Assembly: GCF_002933345.1 (NCBI RefSeq)
Contig: NZ_PDKR01000002.1
Coordinates: 1-64,000, forward strand
From: Candidatus Pantoea edessiphila
GTDB taxonomy: Bacteria; Pseudomonadota; Gammaproteobacteria; Enterobacterales; Enterobacteriaceae
Length of the DNA: 64,000 nt
Reading direction: 5' to 3'
Part shown: positions 9,035-19,630 of the stretch, in pieces
Position numbering within the stretch: the stretch's first letter is position 1
Layout: every line of letters starts with the position of its first letter
Made by a program: the position numbers and the translations under genes
The notes under the pieces: generated by a model
Told to the model about the DNA's origin: nothing
Seen by the model: only the letters and a program-made list of their open reading frames with translations
Databases searched by the model: none

Positions 9035-10438
9035 ATGTTAAGAAAAAAAAATACAAATAAGCAAAATAAAAATCAAGATTATCATTTAGAAAATATAAAG
9101 ATTCCACCTCATTCCATAGAGGCAGAACAATCTGTTTTAGGTGGCTTAATGTTAGATAATGATCGTTGGTTTAATATTTCTGATTTCATTATAGCTGATG
9201 ATTTTTTTAATTTTGCTCATAAAATTATTTTTTTAGAAATGCAGTATTTATTAGAAAGTAAAAAACCAATTGACTTAATAACTTTATCGCAGTCACTTGA
9301 AATTAACAGCAAACTTGAAATAGTAGGAGGTTTCGCTTATTTAGCTGAACTAACTAAAAACACACCAAGTGCGGCAAATATTTGTGCATATGCAGAAATA
9401 GTACGTGAACGTGCAATATTAAGGGAAATAATATTAGTAGCAAATAAGATCGCTAATGCTAGTTATGATCCACAGGGTAGAAATAGTGAAGAATTACTTG
9501 ATTTTGCTGAATCTAATGTTTTTAAAATTGCAGAATCACGTTTTAATAAAAATGATGGCCCGAAAAATATTAGTCAAATCATTGAAAATACTGTTTCACG
9601 TATTGAATCATTAATAAAAAATCCTCAAGATGGTATTACTGGTATTAATACTGGATATCAAGATTTAAATAAAAAAACATCTGGTTTACAACCGTCTGAT
9701 TTAATAATCATTGCAGCACGTCCTTCTATGGGTAAAACTACTTTTGCTATGAATCTATGTGAAAACATTGCAATGTTATATGACAAACCGATTTTGATTT
9801 TTAGTTTAGAAATGCCTAGTGAACAAATAATAGTACGTATGCTATCATCATTATCAAGAGTTGACCAAACACGTATAAGAACAGGTCAACTTGATCAAGA
9901 AGATTGGACTCGTATTTCTAGTACAATTAACATTTTATTACAAAAAAGAAATATTTATATAGATGATTCCTCTAGTTTAACACCTACTGACATTCGTGCA
10001 CGCGCTCGTCGCATTTATCGAGAAAATAATGGATTAAATATAATTATGATAGACTATTTACAACTTATGAGTATACCTTCTTTTTCTGATAATCGTAATT
10101 TAGAAATAGCTGAGATTTCTCGTTCATTAAAATCACTTGCTAAAGAGCTCAATGTTCCAGTTATTGCACTTTCTCAATTAAACCGTTCTCTAGAACAACG
10201 TTCGAATAAAAGACCTATGAATTCAGATTTACGTGAATCAGGATCACTTGAACAAGATGCTGATTTAATAATGTTTATTTATCGTGACGAAATATATAAT
10301 GAAAACAGTGATTTAAAAGGTGTTGCAGAAATAATTTTAGGTAAACAACGCAATGGTCCTATTGGTACTGTGTATTTAACTTTCAATGGAAAATGGTCAC
10401 GTTTTGATAATTATGTAGGTAGTTATTACGATAATTAA
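9035..10438 (+). CDS. dnaB: Replicative DNA helicase DnaB
   Basis: The hexameric 5'-3' helicase of the replication fork, 467 residues against 471 in E. coli. The N-terminal primase-interacting domain begins near IPPHSIEAEQSVLGGLML. The RecA-like domain has Walker A ARPSMGKTTF (Lys234), Walker B IIMIDYLQLM, LSQLNRSLEQR, and a C-terminal IYRDE and LGKQRNGPIG. The N-terminal leader before IPPHS is Lys/Asn-rich. No intein or frameshift is present. It is followed by ssb, the intervening alr-uvrA block of E. coli being lost. Confidence 0.97.
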   Translation: MLRKKNTNKQNKNQDYHLENIKIPPHSIEAEQSVLGGLMLDNDRWFNISDFIIADDFFNFAHKIIFLEMQYLLESKKPIDLITLSQSLEINSKLEIVGGFAYLAELTKNTPSAANICAYAEIVRERAILREIILVANKIANASYDPQGRNSEELLDFAESNVFKIAESRFNKNDGPKNISQIIENTVSRIESLIKNPQDGITGINTGYQDLNKKTSGLQPSDLIIIAARPSMGKTTFAMNLCENIAMLYDKPILIFSLEMPSEQIIVRMLSSLSRVDQTRIRTGQLDQEDWTRISSTINILLQKRNIYIDDSSSLTPTDIRARARRIYRENNGLNIIMIDYLQLMSIPSFSDNRNLEIAEISRSLKSLAKELNVPVIALSQLNRSLEQRSNKRPMNSDLRESGSLEQDADLIMFIYRDEIYNENSDLKGVAEIILGKQRNGPIGTVYLTFNGKWSRFDNYVGSYYDN

Positions 10439-10675
10439 GTTATATTTATATATTTTGATATAACATTAGTCTTAAATAATTTTTAAGATATTAAAATTAT
10501 TTAATAATATTAAATTATTATAATTAGCTAATAAAAATTCAGTGTGTTTTTATATTGCTATCAATCTCTTTTTCTTGATATTTATTATTTTTATATTACA
10601 ATATAAAATAATTATTTTAAATTAAATGCTTATTTAATTATATAACAATTTGCTATTTAAATAGGAAATTATAAT

Positions 10676-11203
10676 ATGGCAAGAGGTATTAATAAAGTTA
10701 TTTTAATAGGTAATTTAGGTCAAGATCCAGAAGTAAGATATATGACTAATGGAAGCGCTGTAGCTAATTTTACACTAGCTACTTCAGAAAATTGGCGTGA
10801 TAAAAATACTGGGGAAAATAAAGAATCAACTGAATGGCACCGTGTAGTCATTTTTGGTAAATTAGCAGAAATAGCCAATGAATATTTACGAAAAGGTTCT
10901 CAAGTATATATAGAAGGTCAATTACGTACTAGAAAATGGCAAGACCAAAATGGTCAAGAACGATACACTACAGAAGTGGTAGTAAATGTAGGTGGGAATA
11001 TGCAAATGTTAGGTAACCGTCAACAAAGTAGTATTTCTGCCATTCAAGGAACTAATCAAAATAGTAATAATTGGAATCAATCAAATAATCCTAATATTGG
11101 GAATCAGGTTAATTTAGATAAAGAAGTTTGTTTAAAACAAAACGTTTCACAAACCAAAGGTGATGAATCTTTAATAAACTTTGATGACGATATTCCGTTT
11201 TAA
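10676..11203 (+). CDS. ssb: Single-stranded DNA-binding protein
   Basis: Coats single-stranded DNA and recruits replication and repair proteins. The OB fold (about residues 1-110) is close to E. coli SSB, with [29 protein letters not shown] and [10 protein letters not shown]. The linker, Gly/Gln/Pro-rich in E. coli, is Asn/Gln/Ser-rich here. The acidic tip ends exactly in DDDIPF, the peptide that binds HolC (chi) and other partners. HolC and HolD are both encoded later in this window, so the SSB-chi-psi bridge appears preserved. Confidence 0.97.
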   Translation: MARGINKVILIGNLGQDPEVRYMTNGSAVANFTLATSENWRDKNTGENKESTEWHRVVIFGKLAEIANEYLRKGSQVYIEGQLRTRKWQDQNGQERYTTEVVVNVGGNMQMLGNRQQSSISAIQGTNQNSNNWNQSNNPNIGNQVNLDKEVCLKQNVSQTKGDESLINFDDDIPF

Positions 11204-11707
11204 TTAAATTATTACCTTAATTTTAATTATATATTATTAATAAATTTATTTATAAGTAAATACATTATAACATGTTTTTATATATAATATAGAAAATAAT
11301 TTTCTTTAATGTGAATACGATATTGATATTACTATGTTAATATAAAAATTTCTGTATAATTAAATCTATAATATTAATTATTATTTTTAACTAACCGTAG
11401 CTCTAAGAAAATTGCATAAAAATAAATTGGTTTTAAATTTAAAAACAAAATTAAAATAAAAAATATCTTCTTCTTAAGAAGATATATATTTTCTGGTATT
11501 TCAATAATCAAATTTTTTAATCTTTAATATATAATCAATTAAATTTGTAAATTTTGTTTTAAATATTGATATAGATAAGCAAAATTTTATTTATAATTAA
11601 ATCAAACTTACTATAGTTTAATAAATATTCATAAGTAGTTTTATCTATACTCTAAGATATTAATTTTATTATTAAATAAATGTTATTTATTCGGGGGGAA
11701 TAAAATT
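11204..11707. other. Gene-free gap with an AT-rich palindrome
   Basis: There is no supportable gene between ssb and the outer-membrane gene. A near-perfect palindrome at 11463-11485 (ATATCTTCTT, three-base spacer, AAGAAGATAT) is followed by a T-containing stretch and may be a weak terminator or remnant. At the right edge six consecutive G residues (11693-11698) form the ribosome-binding region of the next gene. Confidence 0.45.
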
Positions 11708-12301
11708 ATGTTAAAGAGGTTTATTACAGGAAGTATATTATCTTTTGTTTTATTAACTGGCATAATGGTAACATCACAGATGTCGTACGCAGCTGAAGGT
11801 GTTGTTTCTGTCGGAAGATATAATACCATGCTATCTATTGGAGCTGGTACTAATACTAAAGGGCCATTTTTAAGTGGAAGTTTATTATATACATATTATA
11901 AAGGGAATACATTTGATTTGGGTTTTGGTTATAATATGGACATAAGAAAGTCATTTAGATTATATCCTTCTGTAAAGGTGGTTTTTTCTAAATATGAAGA
12001 ATCGACAAACGGAACCAAAATGTCTTTAGCAATAGGTACTGGTATTAAGTATTTTTTTGACTCATATTGGAGTATATACAGCCAATACCACTATGGTTTG
12101 GAATGTTTTTCTATAAAAAAGAACCCTAATAGCTATCATGCTTTACATGCTGGAGTGCAATTTAAACCTATTTCTAAAATTAGTTTAGAAGCGGGTTATA
12201 GGTATATAATATTAAACAATAATAATGCTCCTTCTTCAGGTTATGCATCAATTGAATATTTAGCCAAAAGTCCTTATTTAGGTATATCAGTATTGTTTTA
12301 A
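11708..12301 (+). CDS. yfaZ: YfaZ-family outer-membrane beta-barrel protein
   Basis: A 197-residue exported protein. Residues 1-28 form a signal peptide: positive start (MLKRF), hydrophobic core and a cleavage region near SYAA/EG. The mature part is an alternating small-barrel pattern with family landmarks resembling E. coli YfaZ: YNTMLSIGAGTNTKGPFLSG, LGFGYNM, AIGTGIKYFF, SLEAGYRYI, and a terminal aromatic residue (ISVLF) typical of outer-membrane insertion. The Shine-Dalgarno region GGGGGGAA is unusually G-rich for this genome. A clear terminator follows. The function of YfaZ is not established. PagP or another small porin-like barrel is less likely given the conserved GYRYI block. The gene is not at its E. 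coli location. Confidence 0.72.
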   Translation: MLKRFITGSILSFVLLTGIMVTSQMSYAAEGVVSVGRYNTMLSIGAGTNTKGPFLSGSLLYTYYKGNTFDLGFGYNMDIRKSFRLYPSVKVVFSKYEESTNGTKMSLAIGTGIKYFFDSYWSIYSQYHYGLECFSIKKNPNSYHALHAGVQFKPISKISLEAGYRYIILNNNNAPSSGYASIEYLAKSPYLGISVLF

Positions 12302-12304
12302 TAT

Positions 12305-12341
12305 TACCACTAAAAAAAGAGTGGTAGATTATTGTTTTATT
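12305..12341 (+). terminator. Intrinsic terminator of the yfaZ-like gene
   Basis: TACCACT (12305-12311) pairs with AGTGGTA (12320-12326) around an A-rich loop, followed by a T-rich tract. It starts four bases after the stop codon, so the gene is probably a single-gene transcript. Confidence 0.78.
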
Positions 12342-12523
12342 ATCAGGAAGGATATAAATTAAATATAATTTATTTATATAATATATTAAGTATTAAGTTT
12401 AAAATAGCAAAGCTCAATATCAATAGATATAATCAGGCTAAGTTGGCATCTGAGCTTGCTTATCTTAAAATAAGATATTTCCAGCATTACTACTAATTTC
12501 AGTACTTATTTTTTATTATATTG

Positions 12524-12596
12524 TGCCCAGAGGCGGAATTGAACCACCGACACGGGGATTTTCAGTCCCCTGCTCTACCTACTGAGCTATCTGGGC
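12524..12596 (-). tRNA. pheU: tRNA-Phe(GAA)
   Basis: The minus strand folds as tRNA-Phe: acceptor GCCCAGA, D arm TAGCTCAGTAGGT, anticodon loop CTGAAAA with GAA, and T arm GGTTCAATTCC. The 3' end reads discriminator A then CAA rather than CCA, so the tail must be added by CCA-transferase. Its place beside cutA matches E. coli pheU-dsbD-cutA, with dsbD lost. Confidence 0.95.
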
Positions 12597-12787
12597 AACA
12601 AATGAATCTTATTAGACCGTAAATATTATATTTAGTCAACTGCTATTTTAATAAAAACACAATATTCATTGTATACTTTTATGTTTTTATAATTTTACTT
12701 AAAAAGTATAAAAAACAATCTACTTTTGGGATTAATCAAAATTTAATTATTTTAAATTATTTATTTTTGAAGTTTTTTTAACAAATT

Positions 12788-13102
12788 TTATATGCTTAAC
12801 CAAGATAAATATGCGTCATCTATATATGAAATTGGAATGACCAATATTTCTGGAATTTCATAAGGATGTATTTCTTTAAGTAACTTTATCAATGTTTTTT
12901 GATTAATTCTCTTACATTTAATTAACATTTGGATCTCATTAGCATGTTCTAATTTATTTTTCCAGAAATAATACGAAATTATTCCTGGAATTAAATTAAT
13001 ACAAGATGCTAATTTGGCATGTAGTAATTTTTTGGCAATTTTATGAGCATGTGATTCCGGTACGGTAGAAATCACTAAAATCACACCTGTTTTGATTTTC
13101 AT
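12788..13102 (-). CDS. cutA: CutA1 divalent-cation tolerance protein
   Basis: A small trimeric ferredoxin-fold protein linked genetically to copper tolerance in E. coli; its exact function is unresolved. At 104 residues it is slightly shorter than E. coli (112), missing the N-terminal tail. Family landmarks are VISTVPESHAHKIAKKLL, KLASCINLIPGI with the conserved Cys, YYFWKNKLEHANEIQMLIK, and HPYEIPEILVIPI followed by YLSWL. The neighbours pheU and fxsA are those expected from E. coli gene order. Confidence 0.93.
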   Translation of the reverse strand: MKIKTGVILVISTVPESHAHKIAKKLLHAKLASCINLIPGIISYYFWKNKLEHANEIQMLIKCKRINQKTLIKLLKEIHPYEIPEILVIPISYIDDAYLSWLSI

Positions 13103-13326
13103 TTAATATTCTTTATTAAAATTTCCATAAATTTATCGAACTAATAGCACAATTTGCAATTTTAAAATAATTATTAATATAATTACAATATAATAAATTA
13201 ACAAGTCTTAATTAATAATACATTTTAAATAAATTAAACTATTAAAAGAAATTAGCTTCAAAAGGATATTTATTAATTTAAAGTAAATAAAGATAATTCA
13301 ATATTAAATATTTATGTGCGTTTTAT

Positions 13327-13366
13327 GATTATTTATATGTTTATAAGATTATTTATATGTTTATAA
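13327..13366 (+). repeat. Perfect 20-bp tandem duplication upstream of fxsA
   Basis: GATTATTTATATGTTTATAA occurs twice back to back with no mismatch. It lies 35 bp upstream of fxsA and may overlap its promoter. Confidence 0.95.
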
Positions 13367-13400
13367 AAACAATATAAAATATGCATTGTAGGAGAATTCA

Positions 13401-13850
13401 ATGCGTTGGTTATTATTAATAATATTTTTTATCCTGTCATGGATTGAAATTTCTTTATTTATTTATATCTCTAACATACTTGGCGTTGCGTTTACTATAT
13501 TGCTAGCATTATTTACCTCATTTATTGGTCTATTACTTGTTAAGAATCAAAGTGTAAAAAATTTTATATTAATAAAAGAAAAATTAATATATAATAAAGT
13601 ACCAACGAAAGAAATAGTAAAAATTATTTCTTTGATAGTTAGTGGTTTCTTGTTATTATTACCGGGATTTTTTACTGATTTATTTGGCTTATTATTATTA
13701 ATACCACTAATACAAAATTACTTAGTTTTCAAAATTATGAAGCGTTTTGTTATCTGGGCTACTTTTAATAATAAGAGCTTTACTATAAATGGGGAATTTG
13801 AAAGGAAAAACAACAAATATATTAATCAATATGATGATAATAAATATTAA
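13401..13850 (+). CDS. fxsA: FxsA family inner-membrane protein
   Basis: A polytopic inner-membrane protein, 149 residues (E. coli 158). Landmarks are the start MRWLLLIIFFILSWIEISLF, VKNQSVKNFILI, and the strongly conserved LLLLPGFFTDLFGLLLLIP. Four hydrophobic segments are visible before a charged, disordered tail ending in NGEFERKNN and a short Asn/Asp-rich end. Overexpressed FxsA relieves F-plasmid exclusion of phage T7 in E. coli; its normal role is unknown. A good Shine-Dalgarno AGGAG precedes the ATG. In E. coli it lies between aspA and groES, so the neighbourhood is conserved. Confidence 0.92.
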   Translation: MRWLLLIIFFILSWIEISLFIYISNILGVAFTILLALFTSFIGLLLVKNQSVKNFILIKEKLIYNKVPTKEIVKIISLIVSGFLLLLPGFFTDLFGLLLLIPLIQNYLVFKIMKRFVIWATFNNKSFTINGEFERKNNKYINQYDDNKY

Positions 13851-13923
13851 CTTATTACAAATTTAAATTGAATTAAAATATAGACATTGTGATTTACTGT
13901 CGCTTTATTTTATTGGAAACTTA

Positions 13924-13975
13924 TTATATTTATAAAAATTAATTATATTTATAAAAATTAATTATATTTATAAAA
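13924..13975 (+). repeat. 19-bp tandem repeat, about 2.7 copies
   Basis: The unit TTATATTTATAAAAATTAA is repeated in register twice, with a third partial copy of 14 bases. It lies in the fxsA-groES spacer, upstream of the heat-shock promoter. Confidence 0.93.
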
Positions 13976-14019
13976 CAAGTAGTTAAAATATTTTTGTAAA
14001 AAATTTGTTGCAATTACCC

Positions 14020-14049
14020 CTTGAAAGGATTAATTCATGTCCCTATTTA
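14020..14049 (+). promoter_or_regulatory. Heat-shock (sigma-32) promoter of groESL
   Basis: CCCCTTGAAAGG contains the sigma-32 -35 element CTTGAAA (14020-14026). After 13-14 bp TCCCTATTTA (from 14040) fits the -10 consensus CCCCATNTA with one mismatch. The layout and distance to groES match the E. coli groE promoter. It is one of the few C-rich stretches in intergenic sequence here, which suggests selection. Confidence 0.85.
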
Positions 14050-14138
14050 TTTCACCAACAAGGCTAGTAAGTCATTTGGTCGGTATTCAAAACCAACAAA
14101 ATATAAAATGATTGGATTTCTTAAAGGAGAACTATCAA

Positions 14139-14435
14139 ATGAAAATTCGTCCGTTGCACGATCGTGTTATCGTCAAGCGTCAAGAAGTCGAAGCTAAATC
14201 GGCTGGTGGTATTATGCTAACTGGTTCTGCAGCATCTAAATCCACTCGTGGTAAAGTACTGGCTGTTGGTAACGGTCGTATTCTTGAGAGTGGTCAGGTA
14301 AAACCATTGGACGTAAAGGTTGGTGATGTAGTAATATTCAATGAAAATTATGGTGCTAAAACTGAAAAAATTGATGAAGAAGAAATATTAATCATTACAG
14401 AAAGTGATATTTTAGCAATTGTTGAAAAATTTTAA
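14139..14435 (+). CDS. groS: Co-chaperonin GroES
   Basis: The lid of the GroEL folding chamber. The start is the ATG giving [14 protein letters not shown], the conserved N terminus, with AAAGGAGA upstream; an upstream in-frame extension is not conserved. The product is 98 residues (E. coli 97), with the mobile loop around [18 protein letters not shown] and the end [11 protein letters not shown]. It is the first gene of the groESL operon, 55 bp ahead of groEL, under the sigma-32 promoter. Confidence 0.98.
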   Translation: MKIRPLHDRVIVKRQEVEAKSAGGIMLTGSAASKSTRGKVLAVGNGRILESGQVKPLDVKVGDVVIFNENYGAKTEKIDEEEILIITESDILAIVEKF

Positions 14436-14478
14436 ACTTTAATTTTATGCATAGTTCACTGAATATAATGAAGTTTGA

Positions 14479-16146
<1,668 letters not shown>

Positions 16147-16195
16147 TTATGTTTTGACTGTTATTGCTCTTTAAATATATTTAATTTTCTATTTC

Positions 16196-16234
16196 CCCTC
16201 TAATTAATAATTAATTGATTAGAGGGAGTTTTTT
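16196..16234 (+). terminator. Intrinsic terminator of groESL
   Basis: CCCTCTAAT (16196-16204) pairs with ATTAGAGGG (16218-16226) around an AT-rich loop, followed by AGTTTTTT. It lies 50 bp after the groEL stop. Confidence 0.85.
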
Positions 16235-16604
16235 GGCAAATTTTTAAAAATTAGTTTTAATTTGATATAATAGAAATAATCATTATATGATAAACATCAA
16301 TTCTATTGATTTGTATTATATGATCAAAATTTACCGCGATTTACTATAATTTATTTTTTGATCTGTATTAGAGTTAATAAAAAATAAATGAATATTTTTA
16401 TTATGATTAATAAGTAATTATATAATTAATTATTTATTACAATAGTACTTTTTAGTATTATTTATTATAAGTTTATAATAAATTTCTGGCAGTTTCTATT
16501 TTGAAAATTGATAACATATTAAAAAACCTGTATTTTCATAAAATATCTTTATATGTTATATCATCTTTAATCTATGTTTAGGATTAATTTTAATAAGGGA
16601 CTAA
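16235..16604. other. Gene-free groEL-efp spacer
   Basis: AT-rich sequence with no supportable gene. In E. coli the elongation factor P modification gene epmB lies between groEL and efp on the other strand; no remnant of it could be recognised here. The efp promoter must lie in this spacer. Confidence 0.5.
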
Positions 16605-17171
16605 ATGTTTTGTTTTAGTAATGATCTACGTTCTGGTTTGAAAATTATTATTGATAACGAACCATATTCTATAGAGTCTAGTGAATTTGTTAAACCTGGA
16701 AAAGGACAAGCATTTGTTCGCGTTAAGATGCGTCGTTTATTAACAGGTACTCGTATTGAAAAAACTTTCAAATCTAATGATTCTTTCCAGTGCGCAGATA
16801 TAACAGATATTAATTTAATATATCTATATAATGATAATGATTTTTATTATTTTATGCATCCCGATAATTTTGAGCATTTTCAAGTTAATAAAAAAATTAT
16901 AGGCGAAACTAATAAATGGATGCAAATAAATATTGAGTACATTATAACTCTGTGGGATAATGTGCCAATTAATATTAAAGCACCTAACTTTATAGAGGTT
17001 AAAATTATCAAAACCGAACAAAGTCTGAAAGGTGATACAGTTGGTACTAGTAATAAATTAGCTGTATTAGAAACTGGTGCAATAATTAAAGTACCATTAT
17101 TTTTAAAAGTTGGTGAAATCATCAAAGTTGATACACGTTCTGGAGAATATGTATCTCGTATAAAGCAATAG
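16605..17171 (+). CDS. efp: Translation elongation factor P
   Basis: Binds between the P and E sites of the ribosome and relieves stalling at polyproline. It has 188 residues like E. coli. The KOW-like N-terminal domain carries [11 protein letters not shown] with the modifiable Lys at residue 33 (Lys34 in E. coli), followed by [15 protein letters not shown]. The C-terminal OB domain ends in [14 protein letters not shown]. The central domain (about residues 65-130) is more divergent than usual. Lys33 is retained although the neighbouring epmB is gone, so modification would depend on enzymes encoded elsewhere, if at all. Confidence 0.96.
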   Translation: MFCFSNDLRSGLKIIIDNEPYSIESSEFVKPGKGQAFVRVKMRRLLTGTRIEKTFKSNDSFQCADITDINLIYLYNDNDFYYFMHPDNFEHFQVNKKIIGETNKWMQINIEYIITLWDNVPINIKAPNFIEVKIIKTEQSLKGDTVGTSNKLAVLETGAIIKVPLFLKVGEIIKVDTRSGEYVSRIKQ

Positions 17172-17790
17172 ATATAATTAATTTCAAGAAATCATTTTTA
17201 CTTAATATCATAAACTTATATTTAATTGGTTCTTACTTACAAGAATGGAAAACCACTCTGAATATGTATGTGAAAATATTATTAGGGTTTTTTATTTTTT
17301 TATCAAAATGTTTTTATTAATTATTTCAATTTGTATCTACTTTCTACCAATAAATAGTAACTATATGAGGTTGTAGACAAATTTAATCATAGTAAATTAA
17401 CAAGTAGTGAAAAATTTGAGGCGATATTAATATTTATATTTATAATAGGTATAAGACCTAATATCTAATATTGGTAAAAAACCTTGTTTTTTATGATATT
17501 TTAGCTACTTAGAATAGTATTATTACAAATAAATAATCAAGATTCTCGAATAGGATGATATACTAATAAAAGCTTTTAAAAAAATGTAATGTTTTTTTGT
17601 TTTGCAGTAAAATAGATATATAAATTATTAATCATATCATTAGATATTAAGTAGCAATATCATTTCCTAGAGATCGAGATTAATTAAGAATTTTATTTAA
17701 TTTATTTTTTCTAAAGTATTTAATTAGAAGATCTAATCTTTAATGTTTTTCAAAATATTTTTATATAGTTTTAGTTGAAATATTATTAAT
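17172..17790. other. Gene-free gap at a synteny break
   Basis: AT-rich, with no supportable gene. Left of it the order follows the 94-min region of E. coli and right of it the 72-73 min region, so this gap contains a rearrangement junction relative to E. coli. No repeat, tRNA or mobile-element remnant is visible at the junction. Confidence 0.5.
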
Positions 17791-17819
17791 AGCGGATACG
17801 ATATAAAGGTGTATCCGCT
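17791..17819 (-). terminator. Hairpin downstream of degQ
   Basis: AGCGGATAC (17791-17799) and GTATCCGCT (17811-17819) form a perfect nine-base, GC-rich stem with an 11-base loop, 17 bp after the degQ stop on the minus strand. The following minus-strand sequence is AT-rich with only short T runs. It is probably the degQ terminator or a 3' stabilising structure. Confidence 0.65.
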
Positions 17820-17835
17820 AATGGGTATTGCTTAT

Positions 17836-19212
17836 TTATTTTAATAATAGATAGATATTTTTATTTTTTCTTATTACATTTAAGACCATCACTAATGAAG
17901 TTTTATTTTTTATTGTTTTAATCATTTCTCTAATTGTATGTATACGCCTGTTATTAACATCAGTAATTATATCATCTTCTCGTAAACCAAATTGGTATGC
18001 TTCTGTTTCTTGTTTTATTCTTTTAATTTTTATACCTTCATTACCATTTTGTGTTTTACCATTAATAAAAAATGCACCTTTTAATAATGGCAATACATCT
18101 TTATAAATTGGTCTTAATTTATCAATAATAACATTAATTTTTTTTGGTTTTCCATTTCGGATTAATACTAATTTAATATTTTTTCCAGGAATTGCATTTC
18201 CGATTTTGATACGTAACTCCATGAAACTATTTACAGGTTTATTATTCATCAATACAATAATATCTCCTGATTTAATCCCTGTTTTTTTTGCAATTGAATT
18301 AGTTATAACTTTTGAAATTAATACACCTTTTTGCATATTTAAATTAAAAAATTTTGCCATGTCAATAGTAATATCGCTACATTTAATACCTAATTGGCCT
18401 CTTCTTATTTCTCCATATTTTATTAATTGATTTACAAAATTTATTATCATATTAGTAGGTAATGCAAAACCAATACCTATATTTCCTCCACTTGATGTTA
18501 ATATTGCGGTATTAATCCCAATTAATTCACCTTTTAGATTTATTAAAGCGCCACCAGAATTACCCTTATTAATTGCAGCATCTGTCTGAATGAAATTTTC
18601 CAATCCTTCAATAAAGTTAACACCATTTCTACCTAATGCTGATACAATACCAGCAGTGACAGTTTGACCTAAACCGAAAGGATTACCGATAGCTATAGTA
18701 AAATCTCCTACTTGTGTATAATCAGAATTAGCAAATTGAACTTTAGTTAAATTTTTTACTTCTTTAATTGTTATCAAGGCAATATCTGTCTGTTCATCAT
18801 GGCCAATTAATTTAGCAACATATTCTCTATTATCTCCTAATTTAACATGAATTTTACCTGCTCCATTCACTACATGATTATTAGTTAATATATATCCTTT
18901 ATTCTCATCTATAACAACACCAGAACCTATTCCTTCAAAAAGTTGAATTTGATTTTTATAATTATGATTTGGTATCTGTCCAAAAAAGCATTTTAACGAT
19001 TCAGGAATAACTATTCCTTTAGTATTAAGTTTTTTACCTTCAACATGAATACTGACTACTGCAGGTAATACTTTTTTTAAGATAGGTGCTAAACTAGTAA
19101 TTTTTTGATTTTCAATCCGTTGTATAGGAATAGATGCTATTGCGTTTAAAATAATGACATTGATACAGATAATTAATAATAAAGAGTTTAAAAATTGAAG
19201 TTTCTTTTTCAT
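17836..19212 (-). CDS. degQ: Periplasmic serine protease DegQ (HtrA family)
   Basis: An envelope quality-control protease and chaperone. From the start MKKKLQFLNS the protein has 458 residues (E. coli DegQ 455). A signal peptide ends near AIASIP. The trypsin-like domain has the triad His113 (TNNHVV), Asp143 (QTDIAL) and Ser219 (GNSGGAL); two PDZ domains follow, around residues 255-345 and 365-455. The loop lengths and its place beside zapE and rplM favour DegQ over DegP. The upstream in-frame ATG would add 10 residues before the Lys-rich signal start and is not preferred. A GC-rich hairpin follows the stop. zapG (yhcB), normally between degQ and zapE, is missing. Confidence 0.93.
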   Translation of the reverse strand: MKKKLQFLNSLLLIICINVIILNAIASIPIQRIENQKITSLAPILKKVLPAVVSIHVEGKKLNTKGIVIPESLKCFFGQIPNHNYKNQIQLFEGIGSGVVIDENKGYILTNNHVVNGAGKIHVKLGDNREYVAKLIGHDEQTDIALITIKEVKNLTKVQFANSDYTQVGDFTIAIGNPFGLGQTVTAGIVSALGRNGVNFIEGLENFIQTDAAINKGNSGGALINLKGELIGINTAILTSSGGNIGIGFALPTNMIINFVNQLIKYGEIRRGQLGIKCSDITIDMAKFFNLNMQKGVLISKVITNSIAKKTGIKSGDIIVLMNNKPVNSFMELRIKIGNAIPGKNIKLVLIRNGKPKKINVIIDKLRPIYKDVLPLLKGAFFINGKTQNGNEGIKIKRIKQETEAYQFGLREDDIITDVNNRRIHTIREMIKTIKNKTSLVMVLNVIRKNKNIYLLLK

Positions 19213-19630
19213 TTCATACAACGCTCTCTCTCTGTAACACAAATTAAAATAGAAGAATTTAATATTTTTTAAAAAATTAAATTCTTAATTTGAATTTTTG
19301 ATAAATTTTAATAAATTATATCTCTGACAAGCTATTTACTTGGAAAATTAACATAATTAAATAATTTTTATTTATTCTTAGTATTTTATTCTTACTTTAT
19401 ATTCAATTTTTTTGAATTCTAATTATTAAAATATATTTAATCAACACTAGTTATAATTTAAAAAAAATGAAACAATATACCTCATTAATTGAATCTTTAT
19501 ATTATGTTCAAAAATACGAAGAATTTAAATTTATTAATAATTATTTTTATCCATATTATCATAACTATATAATTTATAAATATTATTTTATTAAGATTCT
19601 TCTTAAGATATTTAAAACATTAAGAAAGCT
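19213..19630. other. degQ-zapE divergent spacer
   Basis: AT-rich, with no supportable gene; promoters for both divergent genes must lie here. In E. coli yhcB (zapG) occupies the equivalent interval, and I see no clear remnant. Confidence 0.45.

Noticed and set aside
14112-14138. Upstream extension of groES
   Set aside because: It begins before the Shine-Dalgarno sequence of the conserved MKIRPLHDR start and is not conserved.
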